From Hofstenia miamia (taxonomy: Eukaryota; Xenacoelomorpha; Acoela): 64,000 nucleotides of DNA. Below the pieces are notes generated by a model. That model ran no database searches. It saw only the letters and a program-made list of their open reading frames with translations, and was not told the origin of the DNA. Position 1 is the stretch's first letter, and every line of letters starts with the position of its first letter. Positions 46,861-58,376 of the stretch are shown here, piece by piece. The stretch spans positions 1,314,280 to 1,378,279 of the forward strand of contig SCFE01000102.1 in NCBI GenBank assembly GCA_004352715.1, given 5' to 3'. The position numbers and the translations under genes are program-made.

Positions 46861-47419
46861 ATAATATTCTCTACACATTGTTATATTTTATTGCATTTGG
46901 GCGAATCAAAGTGGATAATTTTTAATATGTAAACATTATGACAATTTAATTGATCTTTATGTAAATAACTACCTGAAAATCATTTGATACAATGGAATCT
47001 ATGCGATTAGACGGCCTATTAAATTTTTCATTAAAATTATTGTTTTTCTTAAATTTTTTAATATTTTAATAAACCTTAATGCAATTTATATTTTTTGAAA
47101 TTCTATAAATTACGGGTGAATTAAAAAACTTTTTCTAATTTAGGCAGTTTTTTAAGAATATAGAAATCAAAAAATTTTTTATTAATAGCAGTTACTATAG
47201 TTCAATTAGTAACTCCTATAAATAAAAAAGGTTGTGGACAAAACCTATTTTACAAATATGTTCAATAATACAATTTTTGTGATAATATTAAATAATAATT
47301 TGAAACTAAATACATTATACTTCCTTCGTACAAATTTTTGGCATGAATTTAAATTATTGGGCGAGATGTCATCGTCAAAAATATTTACCATGTTTAAAAT
47401 CAAATTTACAACCTTTTAA

Positions 47420-48360
47420 AAATCGCGCCTCCCGGGGTTTCCTTTGAAATTAAAACAATTTTAAACTTTTTTTGGAAAAATATCGCTCGCGCAGGCTTTA
47501 ATTGGGGTTGCCAAAAATCTTTTGGGTGTAAATGCTCTTCCGGAAACAAAACTTTTAAATTCCCTACAAACCCAAAGTGGCCAAAACCCCGCTGGGTAAA
47601 ACCCTGGGTTTAAATATTTGCTTAAAAATACCGCAAACACAATTGCGCGGGGGAAACAACTTGGGTTTAAATATTTTGCTAAAAAATATCGAATTCTCTG
47701 GTTGAAAAACCCAAAGTTTAAAAGCTACCCAAAGTTGCTTTTCTGGGTAACGGAAAAAGCTCGCTCTAGCAAGCACAATCTTTCTGTGTGAATGCACCCT
47801 ATGATTTTAGAACATATTTCATCCATTAAAATTTAATATAAAACTGCTGTTAATTTGTTTCTGAAAACTTTTTCATACGAATTTTTTGGGTAAAAAATCA
47901 AATTTAAAATATTTTTATCTGTTTCTTTAAACTTTAAGGGAGAGAAAATTTTTTTAAAAAGCTAAAACACAATTTCTTTTTTCGAAATTTTTTTAATTTT
48001 TGAATTTGCTGAAAAGCGGGGAAAATTTCTTTAAATTTTTTTTTAAAAAACCCCTAAAACATGTTTGGGATACTTTTTTTCATTTAAATTTTTTAGAAAT
48101 GAATTAAAAGCTATTTTCATTTTATTTATGCGGGAAAAGCGCTTTTGAGATTTTCGGAAAAGTTTTTTTTTAAAAATAAAAATTTTTTTTGGGGATGACG
48201 CTAGCAAATATTTATATGACAATTTTCAAACAAAGGGTAAATTTTGCTAAAGAAAAAAATCCAAAATGTGAAATTTAAAAAGAGGGTTTTAGCGGGTTTC
48301 CTTAAACTAATTTTTTTTATTTTTTTGAATTTCATTTTAGTATCAAAAAAAAAAAAAAAA
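47420..48360. other. Probable low-quality sequence containing a garbled repeat copy
   Basis: 47486-47791 follows 46438-46697 base by base but with homopolymer stretching and collapse (GTGTG read as GGGG or GGG, extra A and T runs), e.g. GGGTGTAAATGCTC against TGTGTGAATGCTC. It becomes clean again at GCTCGCTCTAGCAAGC (47760). The following 500 bp are full of T8, A17 and GGGG runs. This looks like poor base calls rather than evolution. Confidence 0.6.
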
Positions 48361-48900
48361 TTTTGAAATTTTTATGACAAAATATTTTAGCATTTATGTA
48401 AAAATGCAAATTGATTACTGATATCTAAGAAGCAAAATAGTCACTACATAATTTTCAAATGCCTCAAATTCTTAAATTAATTGCTGTATGACAATTTTTT
48501 TTTAGTTGTAAAGTGCCCTATGCTTGTAATGAAGTCAAAATGAAACATCAAATAAACATTCTGATCCATCATATTTACAACTCCAAACAAAAAATAACAG
48601 TTTTAAGAAATTGGACGAAGATGCACACTTCCTCATATATTTTGCATACATGTTGCCAACTATTAATTACCAAAGTGCTGAAATGGTAAAATATCAAAAT
48701 TAGTTGGTGTTAAGATGAACAGATTGACTAAAAACCAGATACTCCTGCGTTTGGGCAAACAAATTTTTCGGTTTCTACTGATATCGTCTTAATAATTATG
48801 TAAAAATACGAAATTTATTGAATTCTCTTGGAAATTTGTCATTTTTTCAAAATGCAAGGCGAACGAATGAATCAAGTACCTACTTTTCAATTCATTAATT
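48361..48900. other. AT-rich intergenic DNA
   Basis: Nothing recognised. Confidence 0.35.
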
Positions 48901-49352
48901 GTGAAGTTCTCCAATCCTTTTCAACATAGAAAAGTTTTAGCAAATGTTTACCGAATTAGGACATATAAGATCGAGAAAGTTTTTATTTCAAAAGAGTTGA
49001 TAACCGAAGAGCTTGATATTGAAGAACGCCTTTTGAGGAAGAGAAATGAATTAATCACTAATGATAGAGCATCTGAGATTATTGACAACTTAGAACAATT
49101 TAAAAATAAAATTTTGAAGCTCAATGTAGAAATCATATATACCCGTTACAATGCTAGAGATATCCCATAAATCAATGAGATTAAGCGGAGTTCATCTCTC
49201 AGGGTGTAGGTATTGAATTTGATACTAAGATGAATTTTAATACACATATTAGTAAAACCATAGCCTCTGCAACATCCACACTTTTCCTTTTACTAAGACT
49301 AAAGCATTTGGGTTTTCATAAAGATGAATTGGAGACTCTGTATAATAATAAT
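48901..49352 (+). pseudogene. Older non-LTR element, part 1, split by a later insertion
   Basis: 49199-49345 reads GIEFDTKMNFNTHISKTIAS and LLLRLKHLGFHKDELETLY, the region after the RT catalytic core in APE-type non-LTR polyproteins (YLGxxID..L.F..HI). The protein resumes on the other side of the inserted element at 51402. The frame at 48901-49170 (FISKELITEELDIEERLLRK) resembles element-associated reading frames, but its link is less sure. Broken by stops. Confidence 0.6.
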
Positions 49353-51393
49353 AATATTTATTTAATTCTTTTGTTTTTTTACAAATCAAGTGAAGAATTA
49401 AAACAATAAATATAAATTAACTTGGTTCTGAAAAAAATACTTTGTCTTGGTTTCAAAAGTTTATTGTCCATGATGATATAAATAGTTGGTTTTCATTCTT
49501 CAATAGCTTTGTTATAGTTTATAGACTTTGTTCTATAATTTGATAAGTAGTTGTATCTTCTTCGTTTTAGTGAAATTTTTAATGATTTTTTAAATTTATT
49601 GAAATTTCGTTCTTCTTTAATATCTGGAGGAAGTTTGTTCCATAAATCAATTGTAAAATTAGTAAATGATTTTTCAAAGATTTTCTTTTTAAATTTGATT
49701 TTATGATAAGTCTTAGTTCGCTTGTGTATATTTTTCTGTAATTCTACTGAAGGTCTTTTCCAAAATAGTAAGAGGCAATTTAATTTTAATAGGTATTCTA
49801 ATGATTCGATATTATGTTTTTCTAATATTTTACTTTGATCGTTTTTACTACAGATTGTATTAATTGCCCAATTAAAAACTTTCTTAAGTTTTTTAAATAT
49901 TTTCTTGGTAACATTGGTAAATAAAAAAGAAGAGTATGAAAAATGCGACAGTATAAAAGATCTTAGTAGTACAATTCTCCAATTCATTGGTAATATATGT
50001 TGAATCTTAGTTAGCAATTTAACTCCATGGGCCATTTTCTTCGTAGTTGCATTGATCTGATCTGTAAATTTAAGTTCATTGTCAATTTCAATACCAAGAT
50101 ATTTAATTTTCTTAGTTTCATAAATGATATTTTTTTCAATATATATTGATTCTAATGGTTCACTTTTTCCATTTTTATTCTTTATAATCATAAATGTAGT
50201 TTTCTCAATATTTAATTTCATCATATTCTGTTCAAAAAATTTCTTTACTTTAATTATATGTTCTTGTAAAATCTTTATTTTGGATGTATATAATAGAGTA
50301 TCATCTGCAAATTGAATGCATTTGCCTTCAATGAAGTTAGGAATATCATTTACATATAGATTGAATAATAGTGGTCCTAAAACTGATCCTTGTGGTACTC
50401 CATTATTTACCAATATTTGTTTTGACGATAGATTGTTTACTTTCACGTATTGTGAACGATCAAATATATATGATTTTAGAAATTGGATTGATGAATCACT
50501 AAAATTATAAATTTCTCTTAGTTTTTTAATTAGTAAATCATGATTAATTGAATTAAAGGCCTTTGATATATCAAGTGAAGCAATATAAACTTTTTCATCT
50601 TTGTCTAATTTTCTACGCCAGTCATCTATTGTTTCAATTAATGCATAATTTGTTGATAATCCTTTTCTAAAACCAAATTGCTGTTTGCTTAAAAGTTTAT
50701 TCTCTTCAATGTAGATCGTTAATTGTTGATATATTAGTTTTTCAAAAATTTTGCTTATTCCTGAGAGAATAGATATTGGACGATAATTCTCTGTTTTCTC
50801 ATTATTGCCCTTTTTAAAAATGGGAATAACTTCAGCCATTTTTAATTGTTTAGGGAAATAGGAATAGTAAATACATTCATTGAAGAGATCACATAATGGT
50901 CTTGCTAGTACATATAGAGCGTCTTTTAAGAACCATAGAGGATAGTAACTTGGGCCTTTTGATTTACTTGTTTTTATCATTTTTGCGCATTTGCAAAAAT
51001 CATGAAGTGAAACATATTTAAATTTAAAAGGTGAGTGAATCAAATTTATGTTATGATGGTAATTGAATTTTGTAATTTCTTTAATAGAATCTTCATCTTG
51101 AAATTTACAAAGTTTCACAAAGTGTTCATTCATAATATTTGCAATTTCAATGCTTTTTTCAATGATTTTTCTTTCATTGTTAACTAGACATTTGATATCA
51201 TTGTTCTTTTTTTCTTTGATAAGTTTATTGATGTATAGCCATTTTCTTGCTACATTCTTTCCATCCTTAAAAGATCGTGTCAAAAATTCATTAAGCTCAT
51301 ATTTTAATTTATTTGATACACTATTTCTTAATTTCTTGTATTTTTTGAGATTTTCTGGACATCTATTTTTACAATTAATAATTGCTTGGTGCT
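49353..51393 (-). mobile_element. APE-type non-LTR retrotransposon, 5' truncated, RT frame intact
   Basis: Inserted in opposite orientation into the older element. The 3' end, read on the minus strand, is AAATAAATATTATTATTATT, a short (TTA)n tail without poly(A). The 5' end is abrupt at ~51393, where the host element's coding resumes; 5' truncation is usual for target-primed reverse transcription. The RT frame has no stop over ~630 codons, so insertion is recent relative to everything around it. Confidence 0.9.
49493..51391 (-). CDS. Reverse transcriptase of that element (N-terminal endonuclease missing)
   Basis: Open from the junction at 51391 to a stop at 49493-49495; the first internal Met is at 51283. 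RT blocks in order: VIPIFKKGNNEKTENYRPIS, KQQFGFRKGLSTNYALIET, motif A ASLDISKAFNSINHDLL with catalytic Asp, motif B NNGVPQGSVLGPLLFNLYVN, motif C IQFADDTLLY with both catalytic Asp residues, KIKYLGIEID, and the C-terminal WNKLPPDI. The AP-endonuclease normally N-terminal to this is absent because of 5' truncation, so the copy cannot move by itself, but the polymerase is unmutated at all visible catalytic sites. Confidence 0.92.
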   Translation of the reverse strand, partial: HQAIINCKNRCPENLKKYKKLRNSVSNKLKYELNEFLTRSFKDGKNVARKWLYINKLIKEKKNNDIKCLVNNERKIIEKSIEIANIMNEHFVKLCKFQDEDSIKEITKFNYHHNINLIHSPFKFKYVSLHDFCKCAKMIKTSKSKGPSYYPLWFLKDALYVLARPLCDLFNECIYYSYFPKQLKMAEVIPIFKKGNNEKTENYRPISILSGISKIFEKLIYQQLTIYIEENKLLSKQQFGFRKGLSTNYALIETIDDWRRKLDKDEKVYIASLDISKAFNSINHDLLIKKLREIYNFSDSSIQFLKSYIFDRSQYVKVNNLSSKQILVNNGVPQGSVLGPLLFNLYVNDIPNFIEGKCIQFADDTLLYTSKIKILQEHIIKVKKFFEQNMMKLNIEKTTFMIIKNKNGKSEPLESIYIEKNIIYETKKIKYLGIEIDNELKFTDQINATTKKMAHGVKLLTKIQHILPMNWRIVLLRSFILSHFSYSSFLFTNVTKKIFKKLKKVFNWAINTICSKNDQSKILEKHNIESLEYLLKLNCLLLFWKRPSVELQKNIHKRTKTYHKIKFKKKIFEKSFTNFTIDLWNKLPPDIKEERNFNKFKKSLKISLKRRRYNYLSNYRTKSINYNKAIEE

Positions 51394-51640
51394 AAGATAA
51401 AGTCATGTATGGATGTTCCATTTGGTAAGGGTTTAACAAGCAAAGTGCGAACAAAATTGATCAACTGCAGAGAAAGGCCGTAAGATTAAAAGTCATTGAT
51501 AAATACACCAGTATTAGAGATTATATAAAGATGGCAGATGCCAAGCTCTTCAAGAAAGTAAATGATTCAGATAATAAATATCATTTGTTCGCAGCAGACG
51601 TGCGACTGGTGGTGATGGTAATCTATAATTCAATAAAAGT
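51394..51640 (+). pseudogene. Older non-LTR element, part 2
   Basis: The + strand reads DKVMYGCSIW, a stop, GFNKQSANKIDQLQRKAVRL, then ADAKLFKKVNDSDNKYHLF, continuing the C-terminal part of the protein left at LETLY before the insertion. The (L)ETLY / VMYGCSIW order is that of intact relatives. Confidence 0.65.
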
Positions 51641-53082
51641 TCTTATCTTAATATCATTGTAATTAAACTATTTTTTGTACTTTCTAACCCACAGTTACAT
51701 CTTTAGTGCTTTATAATTGTTTTTAACAAGTACGAACATCTGGTCAAGTACATGTACAAAAAACCTGTTCCATGCGAAACATGGAATTTCCATTGATTCT
51801 AATGCAACAATAATTTCGTATTGTTTGTAAAAGGTAGAATTATTTGAAATATTAGTTTCGATTTTCAGAAATAGTTACGATCTTGTAAGTCACATGTTAA
51901 TTTAAAAATTTAAAAAATTGCGTATTACGTCTCAGATTTTAGTAAAAATTAAACAACAGGGGCTCTAAATACATGAAAATCAATTCAAGATAGATAAATC
52001 TAGTGAATACAAAGGTTAATGAATAACTTCGATTTTTAATTATGTACATACTATCCGTTTTTATAAACCTTTATAAATTTTGGAATAATAATAACAATGA
52101 GTTGCTTAAAATGTGACAATTCTGTGAGCATGTCCACCACATGTTGTATAAAAAATAAATTCTAGAAGTCAACAAGTCAAATGAATTTTCTCAAATCCCC
52201 GAATGATATACCAAAAATTATGCAAAATTCATTTAGGCCATTTGATGGACATTATGCATCATTTCATTTAGAATTAAGATTGTACATTTGATATTCCAAC
52301 TTTTGAAATGTTTAGCTTCCCGGCCAATGCCAATTATGACACATTTTGCAAACCTTCAAAAAATTTCGCAAGTGTTCCAGTAAATTGTTATGATCCTTAT
52401 GACAAATGAGGTCTTTGAATAAAACTTTGGGTTTAGTAAAAATCGTTATTCCTTGGTTGCATTAGTCTACGGTACTCAACAATGAAGATCGTTTTGAAAA
52501 TCTCTACATGGGCTCTTAAAGAAGTGGCTTTTTAATTGCTGAACTCTTAAATTTATATATTTAATGAATTTTTTACAATTTCCGATTGTGTTAAGTTACT
52601 GCATATTAAAATGCTATTTTAAAAAAATTATCCAATGTTTGTTAAACATTATTGACCAATTGAGAGACCTTTAAGTTATCAGTCCTCTGAACATTAGATA
52701 TCTGCTCAAATTTTTTCACCACTTCAGCAGATTAAATACAGTCCATCTCAAATCTTTCAAAATAGGTAGAAAAAACGTCTCCATATAAAATTTAAGATTT
52801 TGGCGAATTAATTTATAAGTAACACTAAAACATTTACTTCCATTAAATTTCGCAAAGGTTTATATAGTTTGCTTTATTAATGAAATAATTCATAATTGGA
52901 GTAGTCTACCAAAGAAATTCAACACATGCACTTGAATTGCTTTAGGGCGCATTTTAAAAGCATTTCTGCTGATGGAAAGATTTACAATCGAAGGGCAATT
53001 TTTTGGATTTGAACTTTGAAACCATTGACAGACAGCCAATTTGAAAAAGTATCATTAAATTTAACTCACTGAAGTCTATTAC
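51641..53082. other. AT-rich intergenic DNA
   Basis: No gene recognised. Confidence 0.4.
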
Positions 53083-53600
53083 TTAAGTAATTAGATATAA
53101 GGTGAGACTGTTAAGAGAAAATCCAATATTTTTTAATTTTTTAATTAATATCTCGTGATTAATAGAATCGAATGCTTTTGAGAGGTCTAGACAGGCAATC
53201 GCAACAAATTTATTAGAGTCTAATAATGCTCTCCATTTTTCTGCCGCTTTTATAAGTGCGTCTGATGTTGAGTAATTTTTTGTGAAACCAAATTGTAACT
53301 TGGACCATAATTTATGATTATTTAAATGAAGTGTAATTTGTTCATGTAATAGTCTTTTAAATATTTTACTGATTGGTGATGTAATAGATATAGGTCGATA
53401 GTTTTTGGGATTCTTTGGGTCGTCGCTTTTGTAAATTGGGGTAATATGAGCCTGTTTCAAGAAATCAAGAAAAATATTCCATTTAAAGCATTCATTAAAG
53501 GTATAATGTAAAGGTTCTGCAATATATTTCGCATTTTTTTAGTAACCATATTGGAATATTCGAGTGGCCGCTTGACTTGTTTGATTTTAGTTTCTTGATT
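53083..53600 (-). pseudogene. Non-LTR RT fragment (fingers to motif A)
   Basis: Minus strand: KSNKSSGHSNIPIWLLKKC (~53580), stops and a frame slip at ~53490-53510, then HITPIYKSDDPKNPKNYRPI, QFGFTKNYSTSDALIKAAEK and motif A IACLDLSKAFDSINHEILI. It stops at 53083 before motifs B and C. Related to, but clearly different from, the intact RT at 49.5-51.4 kb (LDLSKAFDS versus LDISKAFNS). Confidence 0.85.
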
Positions 53601-54899
53601 GCCTTAATTACTTTAAAATATACTGGAAACCACCAGTGCATTATTTATAGAACGTTATCTATTTCTCGTATTTTATAGATAATATTGTTATTTTAGAGCT
53701 TTTTTCTCTTTATTTTGTTCCTACAAGAATTAATAAAGAAGTGAAATACTAGTGTGCAATAATACTGCATTTAAAGACAATGTAGAATCATCAACGCATA
53801 AATTTTTGAAAAGTTCACCCAAGAATTTATTTGAGGTATTTCCATAGGTTTTATATCGCTTAAGCACTAGGTAAGAGAAGAATATGTTTTTTAAGAACTC
53901 TTGATTATCATTGAAAAAATAGTTAATACGTTCAAATACTTCCGACACAGTAATATTTATCACAAACATTCATCATTACATGGAAATATATTCCCAATAA
54001 ATTTGGCAACACCCAGGATTTACGGATTTCTTAATAACTTTAAAAAAATTGCTCGAAAAACTTTAATGGACAGATTAGGATTAATATAACATATAAAAAT
54101 GTAGTTCTCTAATCTTATGTTTTAATAATAATAAAATTATTGTATTTTTTGACAATCCTTTAGAAAATCTGTTCAGATAGATAAATGGAGGCAGTTCCAT
54201 CAAAATTTTCTTCCATGCCTAATTTCTTGGTAAGTTAGATCTGAACTGAAGGAGTTGTTTACCAAACCTTCCTAGACATAAGAATAATAATGAACCAAGA
54301 ATTTCTTGCTTTAGAGAGATAGTTTTGTGATATTAAAAAGTTATCAAAAGAAATTATAATTTTTAGCAAATAATATTTAATAAAGTTCTTGACATAGTAT
54401 TGAAACTGATGCTCGATGATTTGGCTCTGAAAAATCCAGATATCATTAATTGTGTTTTTTCATTTTATCAATGGTATTAATAAAAATGTCGACAGTTAAA
54501 AAATCATTTAAGGAAGAATTTAAAGTAAATATAGAGCAGAAAATTAATTTGCTAATTAACATGTATTTCTTGTATAAATTTGATTAAGCCAATAGACTCT
54601 ACAAGGAAAATAGTTTATTTTCACATGGTAAATTTTCAATCGTTTTCTTCATTACAAGTGGCATACGAAATTCAAGAGCTATTTAATCTCTGTTTACATA
54701 CATCTTAATTGGAGATTCACGATTGCATTTTAGCGAAGACGAAGAGGAAACTATATTTTGTATTAAATTTAACAATATAAATACTGGTCACAGTACAAAA
54801 GTGCGTCTAAAATATACATGCACACTATATATATATACAGAATTTACAGGAAAATATTAATTACACTTAAATCACGGTATTTCAATTTCGTTTAGTACT
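53601..54899. other. AT-rich DNA, possibly more RT debris
   Basis: Short frames at 53730-54089 on both strands are not recognisable. Confidence 0.35.
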
Positions 54900-55115
54900 A
54901 TAGGCTGCATTAATAAATTTGAAACCTCTCCACTTATATTCGAACACTTCAGGCCTATGCGATTTATATAATTCTGTTATTTTAGTTTTAAAGGTTTTTA
55001 GAAAGTTAGCTTATTTAATTTCTGTTGGCAATTTATTCCAAAGACGGATTGAGGTATTAATAAATGAATTTGTTTCATCTTCGATTTTGCCTGTCTTATA
55101 ACTTTTAGCACACAT
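54900..55115 (-). pseudogene. Non-LTR RT C-terminal tail
   Basis: Minus strand: ETNSFINTSIRLWNKLPTEI, one stop, then NFLKTFKTKITELYKS. This is the end of an APE-type RT polyprotein (compare LWNKLPPDI in the intact copy). It lies upstream of, not downstream of, the 53.1-53.6 kb fragment in transcription order, so it comes from a separate insertion. Confidence 0.65.
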
Positions 55116-55129
55116 TTGTGATATTATTA

Positions 55130-56300
55130 CAGTAAACAAATAATTATAAGACTATGAATGAAGTAACATGATTTATTGAGAAAAAACAATTTACAATAAG
55201 TATTCAAAATGTTTGCCTTCTTGATCAATACACAAGTGAATTCTCCGATGGAAACTTTAAAAAGATGCAGTGAGTGAATCTGAGTTGATATTGAAAATTT
55301 CTCTTTCAATTATCTTTTTCAATTTGTAAACTTTATCTTTTAATTGGCTCCAATGCCAGCTTATTAGTCCACCACGATCAATCAAATTGTCGCCAAAATG
55401 GTTGGTGAGCAAAGCACGACACTGTAAAGCATAATGGCATAGAGCGCCGCCATTCAAGTAAATTTCATCTGATAATGTTTGTGGAAACACTTTGTTTTGC
55501 AGGATTTCACTTTATCTATCCTTATCCATGGTGTTGTAGCATACCTCATATGCCAAATGCTTGTGCAAAAAATCATGATCCAAACCACTGCTGTTTGCCT
55601 TCTGCAAGTCAATGTTGATTTTTCCGTGACAAATCGTAATTATTCCGCTTATTGACAGTGCCGTTCTCATGGAACACAGCTTTCGTCAGTAAATTGGAAT
55701 TGTTTATAAAATTCTGGATTTTGTTGTAAATTTTCAGAAACAAATTCACAGAATTCTAATCTTAACGAGAAGTCTCCTTGATAAAATTCCTAAACCGTTA
55801 GAGGTTTAAATACACGATATCCTGCATTCTTGAGAATTCGGATAACATTTGCCTGGCAATTTCTCTAGAACTTCGTTTACAGCTATTTTGGCCAGATTTT
55901 AGAACTGAATTCTTTCAAATTTTACTTTTTTGCTACTGGTTTCCCTGCTTCTTGATAAATCCTGTACAAGAGATCCTGTCTGCCATAACTTGTTCCAAAA
56001 TTCGATAAGACTTCTTGAAGGAGAATAATTCTTGAATTTGTTGTGAAAATATCGTTGAGATTGGGCAATATTATCGAACATAATTGCACAGCTTGCTACT
56101 TAGATTTTCTCTTCTTGACTGAATATTAAACTATAATATTTGTGGTAATGTGTGTGTGTATAATTATATATTGAAATATAAGTGAATCAATAGCTAATTA
56201 ATCAATAATAAATAGCTGATAAGAATTATGAGAAAGAACTGTATTCACATTGTCATGTGGTGTAAGTTTAAAGTTGTACTAAAACTTATGACTCACCCTG
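55130..56300 (-). mobile_element. Mariner-type element, copy 3, strongly decayed
   Basis: The right end is ATGACTCACCCTG at 56300 with TA following; the left end is weak (TA then CAGTAAACAAATAATTATAA at 55130). The 1171-bp length fits a full mariner. The minus-strand transposase is visible in pieces: NIAQSQRYFHNKFKNYSPSR (N-terminal, ~56060), GGALCHYALQCRALLTNHFG (~55440), RGGLISWHWSQLKDKVYKLK (~55370, where SPDLTPxDFxLWGxLKDxVY is expected) and SFHRRIHLCIDQEGKHFEYL (~55210). Many stops. Confidence 0.75.
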
Positions 56301-57205
56301 TATACGTACATATATATGAAATGCATGTATAGTAATTTCTTGATATATATATATATATATAATTGTAATTACTATTATTATATTTAATTTTTTAATGTAT
56401 TTTAATATATTAAATTCTTTACTTTGAGCCTATAGATGAATAATTATATCACCAGAGTACAACAACAGGTATCAGCTTTAAGTAAACGCATTAGTTTCAT
56501 AATGTTCAACCTTAAACATTATTTTTGAAAATGCTGACTTAATTCAGTAAGATTTGCTAACAGCTTGTTATTGTTGATTAAAAATTTAATTTTTTTATTA
56601 AACTATAGTAGTGTGTCCAGGCATGTTCTCATTCCCTTAGGTCTACAACGTTGATTTTTTGGCAGAGCAATATAATATTCTGCATAAATTCAAAATTTAA
56701 AAACTAAATTACAAAATGCTTTATAGAAGTGCGTTTTTTCAATGTTCTCACCCTTTATTTATCATTTACCTCGTTCATCACTGAAATTTCCTCATTTGAA
56801 AATACGTCCTACGCGACTGTTAAATGACATTATTTAAACTTTTCAACGTTTTACTATAAATCTTCACTCTGGCTATAGTATCTCAGAAATGCTGACTCAA
56901 TTACACGTACTACTCGAAATGAAATACCCAGAAAGTAAGTGCAAGAAACAGAATGTCGTTTGTATAGTTTCATATAAGATAAGTATTTATAACTAAATAT
57001 TCGCAAATGTTGCGTTTAGAAATTCAATAAATAAAAATGTATGTTCAGTAAATAATTGGTTTCATCAGACTATGAGTCTATATGCAAGCCAATGACATAG
57101 GATCAATTAATCTAACGAACCGCACTTTAAATTCGGTTTTTTGTAAACATGATTGATTCTTATTGTATTTTTTATATAATATAATACTGGAACATTGAAC
57201 TAAAT
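56301..57205. other. AT-rich DNA with (TA)n tract
   Basis: (TA)n at 56343-56362; otherwise nothing. Confidence 0.4.
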
Positions 57206-58376
57206 TTATAACAATATAAGAAGAAGCTGAACACTGTAATCATCAAGCACGTAAATATAAAAGTCTTTTTGTGAAAACATGTTGAATGGATTCGGTAAGT
57301 TCGAAATAGTAACCAATATTAGCTTAATACGGTAGGACCCTTTTGGGGCCCAGTGATAATGTATTCCTTTTGGAGGGTTGAATTTAGTACGTGTACCTTT
57401 ACCCTTGAATTCAAACTCTGGTTTTACGATAACTTTGAGATCACTGGAAATCTGGGTAACCGCTGTGATTCGTTCACGTGAGCATGAGTAGTACTCGTTA
57501 ACATATGTTTCCATTTCTTTGACTTTAAGGGTGTTTCTGCGGGCTACTTTCATTTCTATGCAGAGGCATCTGGTCACCATTGATAATAAACGGATCAAAA
57601 CCAAAATTGTCAATAAAAAACTTTCGAACTCTCCAAATGTTTTGATGCATTCGGAAATTTGCTCTTTTCTATCCATTTGCTTTATTTGATATCGTTTGTT
57701 ATGCTTTCGTAAACTAAAGTTATACTCAGCTATCCATCATTTGATTGAAAAAAGAAGCTCGGCTGACTTTTGACTTCGTCAAACTGTTGTTCAAGCCAAT
57801 TATTGCAGAAAAACTTTGCCTGTGCTTTAAAAAGACAACATGGTAAGCGAGCTTTCCAAGATCCACGAATGTCTATAAACCAGTCACATAGAGCTTCTTT
57901 AACCGATGGAGTTACGACTTTCTTTCAATCACCGGGTGTTGAGTTACATCATTTTCGGTTTTCAGCGCTTGATCGAGAAAACGTTTGCCGAGTTTCAATG
58001 CTTTTGTGAGTTATAGATCGGTAGGTTTTAATTGTTTCAAATCTGGATAAAACTTGCGGACTGCACGTGCCAAGAAACCTTCGTTTGGTTGTCGATTAGC
58101 ATGCTTCTTGGTCTTGTTCTAATTAACCATTTGGTTCAACTGAGCACTTTTGTCATCATATTATTTCTTGTACTTCTTACATAGATCTCCCAGTCCAGCT
58201 TTCTCTTCCAGTGAATACTTATCTTTTTCGCCTCGTTTAAACTGTCTTGTCATTTTTGTACTAAATTCAGAACGCGTCCTCGCACCAGGAGCCTCAACTA
58301 AACAATCTAGCACAAGCTTAGAATCAGTCTGTATATATATAGGAAGGAACACGTGTTCAGAGATATGCAGACACAA
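57206..58376 (-). pseudogene. DDE transposase-like relic, invertebrate family with GDQMPLHRNES box
   Basis: Minus-strand pieces in order: YSLEEKAGLGDLCKKYKK (58170-58225), NEGFLARAVRKFYPDLKQ (~58085), KEALCDWFIDIRGSWKARLP (~57880), NGDQMPLHRNESSPQK (~57570, other frame), TLKVKEMETYVNEYYSCSRE (~57520), EFEFKGKGTRTKFNPPKGI (~57400), HWAPKGSYRIK, NPFNMFSQKDFYIYVLDDYS (~57250). From memory, this block order matches DDE-type transposase-like proteins common in cnidarian and other invertebrate genomes; the Asp residues in GDQMP and VLDDY are the likely catalytic positions. Several frameshifts and stops. Ends not found. Confidence 0.6.

Noticed and set aside
46314-47803. CRISPR-like array at the TTCACACAGAA cluster
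   Set aside because: Eukaryotic context, repeats in both orientations, variable spacing; TE-type hairpins explain it better.
50124-51395. Plus-strand frames over the intact RT
   Set aside because: Antisense shadows of the minus-strand RT.
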